A stretch of DNA of 64,000 nucleotides from UMGS1889 sp964540575 (GTDB taxonomy: Bacteria > Bacillota > Clostridia > Oscillospirales > Ruminococcaceae), in NCBI GenBank assembly GCA_964540575.1, contig CAZINI010000002.1, positions 75,765 through 139,764 of the forward strand. Reading direction: 5' to 3'. Shown piece by piece: positions 34,263 to 42,967 of the stretch (positions are counted from its first letter, which is position 1; every line of letters begins with the position of its first letter). The translations under genes were made by a program, and so were the position numbers. The notes beneath the pieces are model-generated. The model saw only the letters and a list, made by a program, of their open reading frames with translations. It was not told the origin of the DNA and searched no databases.

Positions 34263-34287
34263 AAACGGCATTTTTTTATGCTGTTTA

Positions 34288-34869
34288 TCAGCCTGCGTTT
34301 ACGCCAAAATTCTGGCAGAGAGCAGCAAGACCGCCGCTGAAGCCGCTGCCGATAGCGTTGAACTTCCATTCGCCGTTATTGCGGTAAAGCTCTGCTACGA
34401 CAACAGCAGTTTCAATGGAGAAGTCCTCGCCCAGGTCAAAGCGGAGAAGCTCCTCGCCTGTTGCCTCGTTAACGATTCTGATGAATGCGTTGGAAACCTG
34501 ACCGAAGTTCTGACGTCTTGTTTCGGAGTCGTAGATGGTTACGGTAAAGTCTATCTTGGAGATATTTGCGGGAACTGCGGCAAGGTCTACCTTGATCTGC
34601 TCATCGTCGCCGTCGCCTGCACCTGTCAGGTTATCGCCGAGATGCTCAACAGCACCGCTTGCATGCTTGAGGTTGCTGTAGAAAACAAAGTCAGCATCGG
34701 AATTTACCTTGCCCGAATCGCCCAGCAGGAAAACTGCTGCGTCCAGGTCGAAATCTGCACCGCCGTCATACTTGTTTGTGTCCCAGCCAAGACCTACGAG
34801 CACCTTTGTAAGACCGGGGTTTGTTTTTGTCAGATCGATCTTCTGACCCTTCTGTAAACTGATTGCCAT
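34288..34869 (-). CDS. TerD family calcium-binding stress protein
   Basis: This 193-aa TerD-domain protein has SLQKGQKIDLTKTNPGL at the start, both calcium loops (GGADFDLDAAVFLL and GDNLTGAGDGDDE), and FGQVSNAFIRIVNEATGEELLRFDL. The ending is ELYRNNGEWKFNAIGSGF. It closely resembles the terD product at 32102-32686, pointing to tandem duplication. It lies 18 bp after the calcium ATPase gene, so calcium transport and calcium-binding proteins share a transcript. Confidence 0.95.
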   Translation of the reverse strand: MAISLQKGQKIDLTKTNPGLTKVLVGLGWDTNKYDGGADFDLDAAVFLLGDSGKVNSDADFVFYSNLKHASGAVEHLGDNLTGAGDGDDEQIKVDLAAVPANISKIDFTVTIYDSETRRQNFGQVSNAFIRIVNEATGEELLRFDLGEDFSIETAVVVAELYRNNGEWKFNAIGSGFSGGLAALCQNFGVNAG

Positions 34870-34887
34870 AATTGACCACTCCTTAAT

Positions 34888-37614
34888 TTATTTAGATTTT
34901 GCGTTTGGTTTTACGATAAGCTTTCTCACCATATCAACGGGAATGATAGTTATCGCCATAACGAGGATAACAGCCCACTGAGTGAGGTTGAGAGGTACAC
35001 AGTTCATTACCTTTCCGCCTACATAGATCATAAGTATCTGTACGACGGTGATAATGCCGAGTATCTTTAAAAATCCCGAATTCTTTCCGATATTGTCGAA
35101 AAGATTGAGCTTTTCCGTTCTTGCATTGAACGCATTGAAAACGGCTATGAAGATGAACAGTGCGAAATATCCCGAGAAGAGTGCATCATATGTGCTGACT
35201 GCTTCGGGGTGAGGGATATTGATAAGGGTATCGGTGGAAACATTTGCAAAGAAGTGCTGGAGAGGAGTTGCAAGCAGGAATGACATACTGAGCAGCAGTG
35301 CCCATGCAGCACCTGTGAATATTTCCGACCACATATAGCTCGAAACGATCTTTTCGTTTCTCGATTTGGGCTTTTCCTGCATAAATCTGGAAAGTGCGGG
35401 CTCGCCGCCGAATGCCAGTGCAGCAAGTGTGTCCATTACAAGATTTACCCAGAGTATCTGAGTGATGGAAAGCGGGTTATCCATACCGAGGAGCGGGCAG
35501 ATAAAGGAAACCGCAACCGCTGCCACGTTAATGGTAAGCTGGAAGATGATGAATTTTCTGATGGAATTGAAAATTGTACGTCCGTACAGGATAGCCTTGT
35601 CGATGGAGTTGAAGTTGTCGTCCAGGATAACAATGTCGGACGCTTCCTTTGCGACCTCGGTGCCGCCGCCCATTGCGAAGCCAACGTCTGCCTTTTTCAG
35701 GGCGGGGGAGTCGTTAACGCCGTCGCCTGTCATACCTGCAACAAGGTCAAGCTCCTGTGCAATGCGGACAAGCCTTGATTTGTCGGAGGGAAGTGCTCTG
35801 GAAATAACTCTCAGGCGGGGGAGAATGCCCTTGATCTCGTCGTCGGACAGTCCCGCAAGCTCGTCGGAGGTAAGTGTAACGGCATCGGGAATGTCGATGA
35901 TACCCGCTTCCTTTGCGATAGCACAAGCAGTGTCCTTTCTGTCGCCCGTTATCATAACGACCTGAACGCCCGCACTGTGTACCTCCTTGATAGCAGTCAC
36001 GGACTCGGGACGGACTTCATCTCTGATACCGAGAATGCCCACAAGAGTCCAGTCGCCGTCGGGGAGCTTTTCGCTTTCGGGGTCTATCTCCTTATCGGAA
36101 ACAGCCAGTGCAAGAACACGGATAGCACGTTCCGCCAGCTCGGTCATTTTGCTGTCGATGACCCAGTTTCCGGTCACGGATTCCTTTTCGCCCTTGGAAT
36201 TGTAGAAGCTTGTGCAGCGGGCGGTGATACGCTCGGGAGCACCCTTTATAAGGGTAAATTTCTTGCCCTGATAGCTTACTGTTGTAGCGGAATACTTGTT
36301 GTCGCTGTTGAAGGGGATATTTGCGATCTTTTCAACGCCCTCGGGTGCACTGCTGCCTATTGCAAAGCTGAGCACAGCACGTTCGGTAGCGTTTCCGCCT
36401 ATTGCTCTGCCCTCGTTGATAACGGAGGTAGAGTTGTCGATAATGGACATAGCAAGCATATCCTTAAGCTTGCCCTCGGTTTCATTTACGGACTTGTATT
36501 CCGTGCCGAAGCCGTCAACGAAGGTAACGACCTCCAGCTGACCCTTGGTGATAGTACCTGTTTTATCCGAGAAAAGGATATTCAGCGAGCCTGCTGTTTC
36601 AATACCGTTTATCTTGCGGACAAGAACGTTGTCCTTGAGCATTTTGCCCATATTCTGAGCGGAAACGATAGCTATCATCAGCGGCAGACCCTCGGGGACA
36701 GCCATTACGATGATGATTACCGCAAGGATAACAGCGTCCAGCACGTTTGTGATAAGTGCGGGGAGCAGTTCATTGCCGGGCTGACCGAAGAATGCACCTG
36801 CACCGCCGGGATATTCGATGAAAATTCTTGAAATAAGAAGAGCCACGGCGATTGCGATACCGCCGATATAGCCGAATTTTGAGATGCCGTTTGCCAGGTC
36901 GGAAAGCTTTACCTTAAGGGGTGAATCTCTCTCGTCGTCCTGCTGCAGCTCGGCGGCGATCTTTCCGTATTCGGACTTGTCGCCTACGGTAGTTGCCTTC
37001 ATTACGGCATTTCCCGAGCAGACGATAGTACCTCTGAACACCTTGTATTCGTTGAGAGTGTCGAGAGCCTTGCCCTCTTCTTCAACGTAATCCTCGGGCA
37101 TAACTTTTTTGGTTGCTTCCTTGGATTCGCCGTTCAGGACGGACTGATCGACCTTGATAGTTCCGTCTGCAAGCACACCGTCGGCGGGAATTTTATCTCC
37201 CGACTGGAGCAGGATGTAGTCGCCGCTTACAATGTCATCAATGGGAATTTCCACGATAGCACCGTCACGGTAAACCTTGCAGAGTATCCTTGAAGCTTCG
37301 TCCTGAAGCTTCTGGAATGCATTTTCGTTGTTATACTCGGAAATGGTGGAAACGAAGGTCGCAAGAATGACTGCAAGGGCAATTCCCAAAGGCTCGTACC
37401 ATTCAACGTCGGTGCTGATAACGCCCGTAACGCCGAGGATGTAGATAGCAACATTGATAAGCAGGGCAACGATGAGTATCTTTATCATCGGATCCTCGAA
37501 ATTGCCTTTCAGCTTATCCCAGAAGGATTCGCCCTTAGTTTCCGAAAGCTTGTTGCTTCCGTTTTTCGCACGGGACTCTTCGACCTCGGCAGAGGTAAGT
37601 CCTTTAAAATCCAT
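34888..37614 (-). CDS. Calcium-transporting P-type ATPase (PMCA/SERCA-like, type II)
   Basis: This 908-aa protein pumps Ca2+ out of the cytoplasm. The phosphorylation motif is FSDKTGTITKGQ near residue 350, preceded by the type II ion-site helix VPEGLPLMIA. The hinge TGDGVNDSPALKKADVGFAMG and the actuator-domain motif NGES are present. Ten membrane segments can be counted: two near 45-100, two near 245-325, and six in the C-terminal 230 residues. The N-terminal half resembles plasma-membrane Ca2+-ATPases of bacteria and lower eukaryotes. It heads unit 2 behind its own promoter and is followed after 18 bp by a terD gene. No terC is in the locus. Confidence 0.93.
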   Translation of the reverse strand: MDFKGLTSAEVEESRAKNGSNKLSETKGESFWDKLKGNFEDPMIKILIVALLINVAIYILGVTGVISTDVEWYEPLGIALAVILATFVSTISEYNNENAFQKLQDEASRILCKVYRDGAIVEIPIDDIVSGDYILLQSGDKIPADGVLADGTIKVDQSVLNGESKEATKKVMPEDYVEEEGKALDTLNEYKVFRGTIVCSGNAVMKATTVGDKSEYGKIAAELQQDDERDSPLKVKLSDLANGISKFGYIGGIAIAVALLISRIFIEYPGGAGAFFGQPGNELLPALITNVLDAVILAVIIIVMAVPEGLPLMIAIVSAQNMGKMLKDNVLVRKINGIETAGSLNILFSDKTGTITKGQLEVVTFVDGFGTEYKSVNETEGKLKDMLAMSIIDNSTSVINEGRAIGGNATERAVLSFAIGSSAPEGVEKIANIPFNSDNKYSATTVSYQGKKFTLIKGAPERITARCTSFYNSKGEKESVTGNWVIDSKMTELAERAIRVLALAVSDKEIDPESEKLPDGDWTLVGILGIRDEVRPESVTAIKEVHSAGVQVVMITGDRKDTACAIAKEAGIIDIPDAVTLTSDELAGLSDDEIKGILPRLRVISRALPSDKSRLVRIAQELDLVAGMTGDGVNDSPALKKADVGFAMGGGTEVAKEASDIVILDDNFNSIDKAILYGRTIFNSIRKFIIFQLTINVAAVAVSFICPLLGMDNPLSITQILWVNLVMDTLAALAFGGEPALSRFMQEKPKSRNEKIVSSYMWSEIFTGAAWALLLSMSFLLATPLQHFFANVSTDTLINIPHPEAVSTYDALFSGYFALFIFIAVFNAFNARTEKLNLFDNIGKNSGFLKILGIITVVQILMIYVGGKVMNCVPLNLTQWAVILVMAITIIPVDMVRKLIVKPNAKSK

Positions 37615-37739
37615 TTAACAATTCCTCCAATACAGCAGATTTGTTTCTTCTCGGGATATTTTACCTTGTTCTATGTAAAAATATTCCGAAGATAGCATAT
37701 CTGCAATTTAAATCAAGCGTTTTTATTTGCTTTAGCAAT

Positions 37740-37768
37740 ATTATACAGCATATAATGATGGTTGTAAA
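37740..37768 (-). promoter_or_regulatory. Promoter of Ter unit 2 (calcium ATPase and terD genes)
   Basis: TTTACA (37763-37768), 17-bp spacer, TATAAT (37740-37745) on the minus strand, giving a leader of about 120 nt. A second weaker candidate (TTGATT-N16-TATCTT) lies downstream. Confidence 0.75.
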
Positions 37769-37853
37769 GCGAAAAGAAAAACTTTCATCAGATTTTCACA
37801 ATGTTTTAGAAAAGATAAAGTATAAAGGCAGTAAAATCCCACTTTTCACGCTA

Positions 37854-37888
37854 AACTCAACACTCAACACTTAACACTCAACATTTCA
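37854..37888. repeat. Degenerate 7-bp tandem repeat (AACACTN) after the kinase gene
   Basis: CTAAACT, CAACACT, CAACACT, TAACACT and CAACATT follow in series. It begins 7 bp beyond the kinase stop codon, between Ter units 1 and 2. The rest of the 280-bp gap holds the unit 2 promoter and leader; I see no gene. Confidence 0.72.
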
Positions 37889-37894
37889 AAGCCG

Positions 37895-39379
37895 TTACCT
37901 TACTTTAGTTATGGAAATCTCAGCCAGCAAACCTCTTTCCCCTCGATACATACGGAAAACCGCCCCGTCATACAGCTTTATTGCCTGTCCCGACGGCACG
38001 GAATTTCCCTCGGGGGACATAAGCCCGTCGGCGTTTCGGTTAATGAGGAACCATTCTCCGTTGTGTCGGCAGATATAGGCTTGCAGCGTCTTATCCGCCT
38101 TTTCATCGGGGAAAACGCTGCTCTGGAAGTGCCACTTGAACAGGGGGGTGTTGTTCACAACGTCCACCTCGGCGTAGTCCCGCCATTGTCCCTCGTGACC
38201 TCTTATTTCCTGTTTCAGCTTTAGTCGGACGATCTCCTTTTCGGCTATTTTATGACCGCAGTAGGGGCATTTCGTCACCGTGTTGTCGTACATAACGAAC
38301 CATTTCTGTTCACAGGACGGGTTTGAGCAATGATGCAGCAGATCCCACGTCTTGACAAGTCCACGCTCCCATTCCATAGCGGTGGGACGGTATTCGGGAT
38401 TATGCAGACCGTCCACAAAAGCCCGTAAAAACAGCTTTTCCAGGATAGGACCCAAGTCCTTTATGGTAACATACAGATCCTTCGGACGGTTTGACGTGTC
38501 ATCGGGATCTTCGATGAATGTAGCTTTCGGTCCGAGGGCGAGATAGTCATCATTTTCCGCCGAATCCATATCGTAAATTTTCGGTCCTATAAGCGGATGC
38601 CTGAGAAATAAATATTCATATATCAGGACACTCAGTGCGTGCAGGTCGGTGTAGCTGGACGGCGAGATGCGGTTGGGGTCGTTCATCTCAAGGTCGAGAG
38701 ATTCCAGCACCTCGGGGGCGATATAGCCTCTTGTTCCCGCCACCTCGGGGGGATAAAGCCCCGGCACCACCAGCGAGTCAATGTCGATAACAACGCAGTT
38801 TCCCGTTTTCGGGTCGATAAGCACGTTGTTGTTGGACAGGTCGGAATGTGCCAGCCCTGCCTGATGAAGCCGCCTGATGGAACGTGCCAGCAGCAGGGAC
38901 ATTTGCATCATGGAACGCAGATCGCCCAGCTCGTGTGGGGCGAGATAGCGTCGGTTTTTCGAGGTGAACCAGTTGCTTTTTTTGTCCTTGCCCTTTAGAT
39001 TTATCACGGGTGAGGAGGATTCATCGAAAAAGAAGCTTTTCGGGTATGTGGGGCAGACGATGCCGAACTGAGGGTCTACCACAATGCCCGTCGGCCAGCA
39101 GAACCGTCCCGCAAAATAGGCGGCAATGCGTTCGTCGCTGCCCTTTGCACCGCCCTTTGATTCGGGGATAGTGGGGTTGTATCGGGAGATTATCGCTTCG
39201 ATACGGGACTGAATGTTGGGGTCGGCGGCGTCCTCGGGGTCGTTGAAAAACTGCACCACATAGGACTTGTCGGGGGAAAAATAGGTGTATTTCATACCTC
39301 CTCGGGGAGGGTTGTCGGTAATGACATAGGGTATCTTTTTGCCGCTTGCAAGGGTGGCTTCGGCGAGCTTGTCAGCCAT
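37895..39379 (-). CDS. Serine/threonine kinase with zinc ribbon, TerY-P triad
   Basis: This 494-aa protein kinase has the catalytic loop HSDLSNNNVLID, a DID metal motif (VVIDIDSL) where DFG is usual, and an activation-segment end GTRGYIAPEV. After the kinase (to about residue 330) comes a zinc ribbon of two cysteine pairs, CSNPSC and CPYCG. The C-terminal 100 residues resemble a degenerate FHA-like beta domain (LINRNADG, AIKLYDGAVFRM). With vWA and PP2C genes it forms the triad described in Ter systems. The ATG at 39379 was chosen; a GTG at 39386-39388 is in frame three codons earlier. It overlaps the PP2C gene. Confidence 0.87.
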   Translation of the reverse strand: MADKLAEATLASGKKIPYVITDNPPRGGMKYTYFSPDKSYVVQFFNDPEDAADPNIQSRIEAIISRYNPTIPESKGGAKGSDERIAAYFAGRFCWPTGIVVDPQFGIVCPTYPKSFFFDESSSPVINLKGKDKKSNWFTSKNRRYLAPHELGDLRSMMQMSLLLARSIRRLHQAGLAHSDLSNNNVLIDPKTGNCVVIDIDSLVVPGLYPPEVAGTRGYIAPEVLESLDLEMNDPNRISPSSYTDLHALSVLIYEYLFLRHPLIGPKIYDMDSAENDDYLALGPKATFIEDPDDTSNRPKDLYVTIKDLGPILEKLFLRAFVDGLHNPEYRPTAMEWERGLVKTWDLLHHCSNPSCEQKWFVMYDNTVTKCPYCGHKIAEKEIVRLKLKQEIRGHEGQWRDYAEVDVVNNTPLFKWHFQSSVFPDEKADKTLQAYICRHNGEWFLINRNADGLMSPEGNSVPSGQAIKLYDGAVFRMYRGERGLLAEISITKVR

Positions 39380-40604
39380 TTGCGTCACCCGCCTTTTCGG
39401 GGAGTATCAGCAGAAGCGTCCTGTCGTCAAAGGAACCTCTTTTCAGGTAAACGTCCAGCCAGCGGCAGAGCTTTTCGGCGGCATTTCCCGAAAGTCCCGA
39501 CAGGCTTCCTTCGCTTTCGGGCGGGTCGGGGAGATAAGCCTTCATATCCCACAATTTTTCCATAGAAATGCCCGACTTTTCCGCCGTGCTTTCGGAATAT
39601 GCTATGCGGTAGCAAACGTCCTTGTCATTGACCCAGCCGTTTGCTTCGGGGACGGAAACTATCTCGGCTGACGGCTTTTCGCTGTTTCCCGAGGGCTTTG
39701 GGATAATGCCGTTCATCATAAGGTCGAGATATAAATTCAGCATTTTCGGGGAATTTGGGAAATAGTCGTCCGCCACGCCGTCCGACATAAGCATTACCGC
39801 CGAACGCTTTGAACGGCGAAGCTTAGTTCTCGTCTGAACGGCTGCTTGACTGTGCATTTTCGGAGAGGTAAGGAACTCCGTTTCCCCCGAAAAATCCCCG
39901 CTGTCGGGAATGCCCAGCAGTGTCAGGGCGGAGCTGTACGGTTCATCGGGGCTGACCGAGCAAACCATTCCGTCCCCCGCCTGAATGGATATAACAAGCT
40001 GTTCGCCGTTATCCAGCGGTATTACCGAGCAGGTCACCAGAGTGCAGGCGAAATCGGATAGCTTCAGTTCACCGTCGGCGGAAAATTCGGGGTCGCTTCG
40101 GCGGCTGTCGAACTCGCTTTCCACGGCTTCGGCAGCGTGTATGAACGCCGACTGCATTATCTCCGTAAGCTTAGTGCAGGCGGATATGAAATCGGGGCTG
40201 TCAAGGGGGAGGGAGAGCTTTTCGGAAAGCCCGTCTGTCTGCCCGGCGGACAGAAAATTATCCCTGACCTCGTTCACAAAGGAAGTGCAGGCAGCCCTTG
40301 CACCTATCCTCGAAAACCGTTTTGAGCCTGCTCCGTCGGACACTGCCGCAACTATCCAGCCGCCTATTTCGGCAGCCTCGAACCAATCATCACAGTTTGA
40401 ACCGTCGTGCTTGTGCTTTTTACCACGGACACGGGCGGCTGTGACGGTGTAATCGCTGTATTTCTCGTAAAGCTCTTTATATTCGGGAAACGGCTCGGGT
40501 GCGTCCGGAACGGGCGTGTATCTCCACATGGAAGCAGTGCGAGCAGTGACCTCCCCATCGGTAAGGGGGACATTGTTTTCGGCATTTTCCGACAAGAATA
40601 CCAC
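39372..40604 (-). CDS. PP2C-type protein phosphatase, TerY-P triad
   Basis: This 410-aa metal-dependent serine/threonine phosphatase has SNCDDWFEAAEIGGWIVAAVSDGAGSKR, with the metal-binding Asp residues of motifs 1 and 2. ACTLVTCSV and IQAGDGMVCSV correspond to later motifs, and LMSDGVADDYF supplies the C-terminal Asp. It should oppose the neighbouring kinase. The 80 residues ahead of the catalytic domain are not recognisable. Its end overlaps the kinase start by 8 nt and it lies 21 bp after the vWA gene, so stoichiometric expression of the triad is likely. Confidence 0.88.
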   Translation of the reverse strand: MVFLSENAENNVPLTDGEVTARTASMWRYTPVPDAPEPFPEYKELYEKYSDYTVTAARVRGKKHKHDGSNCDDWFEAAEIGGWIVAAVSDGAGSKRFSRIGARAACTSFVNEVRDNFLSAGQTDGLSEKLSLPLDSPDFISACTKLTEIMQSAFIHAAEAVESEFDSRRSDPEFSADGELKLSDFACTLVTCSVIPLDNGEQLVISIQAGDGMVCSVSPDEPYSSALTLLGIPDSGDFSGETEFLTSPKMHSQAAVQTRTKLRRSKRSAVMLMSDGVADDYFPNSPKMLNLYLDLMMNGIIPKPSGNSEKPSAEIVSVPEANGWVNDKDVCYRIAYSESTAEKSGISMEKLWDMKAYLPDPPESEGSLSGLSGNAAEKLCRWLDVYLKRGSFDDRTLLLILPEKAGDANG

Positions 40605-40625
40605 TCCTTATATATAATGTATCTG

Positions 40626-41267
40626 TTACGGAACGATAACAAAGCCCTGAGGAGGAGGCGGCAGCTCAATATTTGCACCGGGCTTTGCGTCCAGGCTCTT
40701 GGAGGACATTTTTATGGAGCTGGAAACCCATGTAAAGAACTGTGCCAGATCGCCTGCGGACAGATTATTCATCATCAGGACGCATTCGGTTATTTCTTTA
40801 AGTACGGTAGTATCGGCATATGCACCCGCCGCACAAGCGATAATGTTTGCGGGGTGGGTCGCCTTCAATTCCTCGGCAGCGGCACGCCAGTCATCGGTAG
40901 GGGCACCGTCTGTGAGAATGAAAACCAGCGGCTTCCAGTCGCCCTTTTGCGTTTCGGTGGATTTTCTTACTTCGTTTCTGATGCAGTCGGCAAGGAGGGA
41001 AAGTGCCGCACCGAAAGCAGTCGCACCGCCTGCGGAGATCTGCGGCTCCTTGAAAAGCATAAGCTCGGTCAGGGGTGTGACCTGTCTTGCCTGTGAATTA
41101 AAGGTAATTACCGAAAGATAGGCTGTTTCCAGTGCCTGAGGGTCGCCCCGAAGCTCGGAGATAAGGGCTTTTACGCCCTGCTTTACAGCTTCGATAGGGT
41201 CGCCCGACATTGAGCCTGAGGTATCCAGAAGCAGGTAAACGGGAAGTCGTCTTGTGAAATCTGACAT
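40626..41267 (-). CDS. terY: TerY-like von Willebrand factor A domain protein
   Basis: This 213-aa vWA protein has a complete MIDAS: DTSGS at residues 15-19, the threonine in GGATAFGAAL and the aspartate in ILTDGAPTDDW. That is the metal-dependent adhesion site that binds ligands through Mg2+ or Mn2+. TerY in Ter systems is the scaffold of the kinase-phosphatase triad. It is the first gene of unit 1, behind a consensus promoter. Confidence 0.92.
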   Translation of the reverse strand: MSDFTRRLPVYLLLDTSGSMSGDPIEAVKQGVKALISELRGDPQALETAYLSVITFNSQARQVTPLTELMLFKEPQISAGGATAFGAALSLLADCIRNEVRKSTETQKGDWKPLVFILTDGAPTDDWRAAAEELKATHPANIIACAAGAYADTTVLKEITECVLMMNNLSAGDLAQFFTWVSSSIKMSSKSLDAKPGANIELPPPPQGFVIVP

Positions 41268-41335
41268 ATTTTTTCGTTCCTTTCAGATATATTACAGTTG
41301 AAACTGCTTATAGTATACGTTCTATAATATTTAAA

Positions 41336-41364
41336 ATTATACACCTAATTAATGGATTTGTCAA
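41336..41364 (-). promoter_or_regulatory. Promoter of Ter unit 1 (terY, PP2C, kinase)
   Basis: Perfect TTGACA (41359-41364), 17-bp spacer, TATAAT (41336-41341) on the minus strand. Confidence 0.85.
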
Positions 41365-41476
41365 GATTATTTTTATAGTTCTTACATTTTTTTTACTATG
41401 CGGGACAATTCCGTTATGCGTTGACAAATTCAACAAAAACAGTGTTTCAAAAATGTAGGATTTATCCTATTTGCCG

Positions 41477-41505
41477 TTGCGAAAATCGTCGGGAAATGGT
41501 ATAAT
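41477..41505 (+). promoter_or_regulatory. Promoter of the DUF815 ATPase gene
   Basis: TTGCGA (41477-41482), 17-bp spacer ending TGG, TATAAT (41500-41505). It is an extended -10, divergent from the unit 1 promoter. Confidence 0.78.
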
Positions 41506-41539
41506 TATCGGTAGAAATTTATTTGCGAGGTAAAATAAA

Positions 41540-42724
41540 ATGAATAAAAGATACGGCGAGGAGCTTTCCTCACTTACGGTATTTCGGGGAATTCTCAGCG
41601 ACCCTGTTATGATAAGGCTGAAAAAAATGCTGGACTTTTCGGGCGATGAAACGGAATTTATCTCCCTTTACTCGGATTTTGTCAGCGAGCTTTTCAAGAC
41701 CACCGATAATTTTACCGAATATCTGCTTAGTCTTGTTCTTGAAGATGAAAATCCGTATATGCTGAAAATGGCGGAGGAGGGCGTTTCAAGCGATATACTC
41801 CGCCGCTGTGCCGAAAGGGAGCTTCAAATGTTACAGGAGCTTTCACGGCTGACTTCTGCCGATGTTTGCGAAGATCTGGGGTATGACGGCTATCTGTCCG
41901 AGTGGGCGGTTTCCGAGCGGGATTTTTCGGAGATATACAATGAGCGTATAAGAAATGTAGCGGTAAAGGGCTATGGCGTTTATGCGAAATATCATACATT
42001 TATGCTTCGGGACGACAAGATAGTTCCCGTGAAAAACCCGGACACACAGCGGCTTTCACAGCTCAGCGGCTATGAGTTCGAGCGGAAAAAGGTCATAGAC
42101 AACACCATTGCACTGCTGAACGGCAAGCCTGCGGCAAACGTCCTGCTTTACGGTGATGCGGGAACGGGCAAATCCTCCACCGTCAAGGGCATTGTCAACG
42201 AGTTCAAGGACAGGGGACTTCGGCTTATTGAGATAAAAAAGTCACAGCTGCACAGTATGCCCATTATCCTTGAGAACATTTCCAAGAACCCGCTGAAATT
42301 TATCCTGTTTATAGATGACCTGTCCTTTGCCGCCGATGATGACGATTTCGGTGCATTAAAGGCGATCCTGGAAGGCTCTATCTCCCACAAAACGCCTAAT
42401 CTCGCTATTTACGCTACCAGCAACCGCCGTCATCTGGTCAAGGAGAAATTTTCCGACCGTGACGGGGACGACATTCACAAGAACGACAGTATGGCGGAGC
42501 TTATCTCCCTTTCCGACCGTTTCGGTTTGACTGTCACATTCCTGAAACCCGACAAAAAGCAGTATTTCGAGATAGTGAAAAATCTTGCGGAGGAATACGA
42601 GATAGGTATTGCGGAGGAGGAGCTACAGCTAAAGGCGGAGGAGTTTGCTATCAGGCGAAGCGGACGCTCTGCCCGTGCGGCAAAGCAGTTTATTGAGCAG
42701 CTTAAGGCACAAGAGAGCGTTTAG
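41540..42724 (+). CDS. DUF815 family AAA+ ATPase
   Basis: This 394-aa ATP-binding protein has Walker A LLYGDAGTGKSSTVKGI and Walker B FILFIDDLSFAADDDDF, with sensor 1 in AIYATSNRRHLVKEKF. RRSGRSARAAKQF near the C-terminus is the sensor 2 region. The N-terminal 170 residues are helical and unrecognised. DUF815 proteins are AAA+ ATPases of unknown role. It is transcribed divergently from the Ter operon across a 272-bp gap that holds both promoters, so a functional link is possible but not shown. Confidence 0.9.
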   Translation: MNKRYGEELSSLTVFRGILSDPVMIRLKKMLDFSGDETEFISLYSDFVSELFKTTDNFTEYLLSLVLEDENPYMLKMAEEGVSSDILRRCAERELQMLQELSRLTSADVCEDLGYDGYLSEWAVSERDFSEIYNERIRNVAVKGYGVYAKYHTFMLRDDKIVPVKNPDTQRLSQLSGYEFERKKVIDNTIALLNGKPAANVLLYGDAGTGKSSTVKGIVNEFKDRGLRLIEIKKSQLHSMPIILENISKNPLKFILFIDDLSFAADDDDFGALKAILEGSISHKTPNLAIYATSNRRHLVKEKFSDRDGDDIHKNDSMAELISLSDRFGLTVTFLKPDKKQYFEIVKNLAEEYEIGIAEEELQLKAEEFAIRRSGRSARAAKQFIEQLKAQESV

Positions 42725-42790
42725 TATTAAGTGATTAGTGTTAAGTGATTAGTGTTTAGTTTATGTGGAAAGTGGAGAGTTGAAGGCTAG
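42722..42790. repeat. Degenerate 7-bp tandem repeat (inverse orientation) after the DUF815 gene
   Basis: Alternating TTAGTGT and TAAGTGA units start at the stop codon of the ATPase gene and continue into GTGGAAAGTGGAGAGTTGA. This is the reverse complement of the AACACTN heptamers at 20039 and 37854. A further stretch with ACGGG/CCCGT around 42833-42855 looks like an intergenic repeat remnant. Confidence 0.68.
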
Positions 42791-42906
42791 GTAAATTTGT
42801 TATTAAATCACAATGAATAATTTTTGTAGGGGACGGGTTTCCCGTACCGCCTTTTCCGCTGTTGCGTTTGTTTGCATATTTTGAAATTATTCATATAAAT
42901 ATCACA

Positions 42907-42940
42907 TTGTCATCACATTGATTTAGTAAAATATACTAAA
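42907..42940 (+). promoter_or_regulatory. Candidate promoter and operator of the small alarmone synthetase
   Basis: TTGTCA (42907-42912), a 19-bp spacer and TATACT (42932-42937). The -10 lies inside a perfect dyad TTTAGTA-N5-TACTAAA (42922-42940), a position that would let a dimeric repressor block transcription. Confidence 0.5.
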
Positions 42941-42967
42941 CAATTTATCCGAAAGGGTGACGTTCAA

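Noticed and set aside
34888..37614. TerC homologue
   Set aside because: The gene in the ion-transport position has DKTGT and all P-type ATPase motifs; no TerC-like eight-helix protein occurs in the locus.
37854..37888. CRISPR array
   Set aside because: The units are 7 bp, drifting and directly adjacent, with no spacers and no cas genes in the window.
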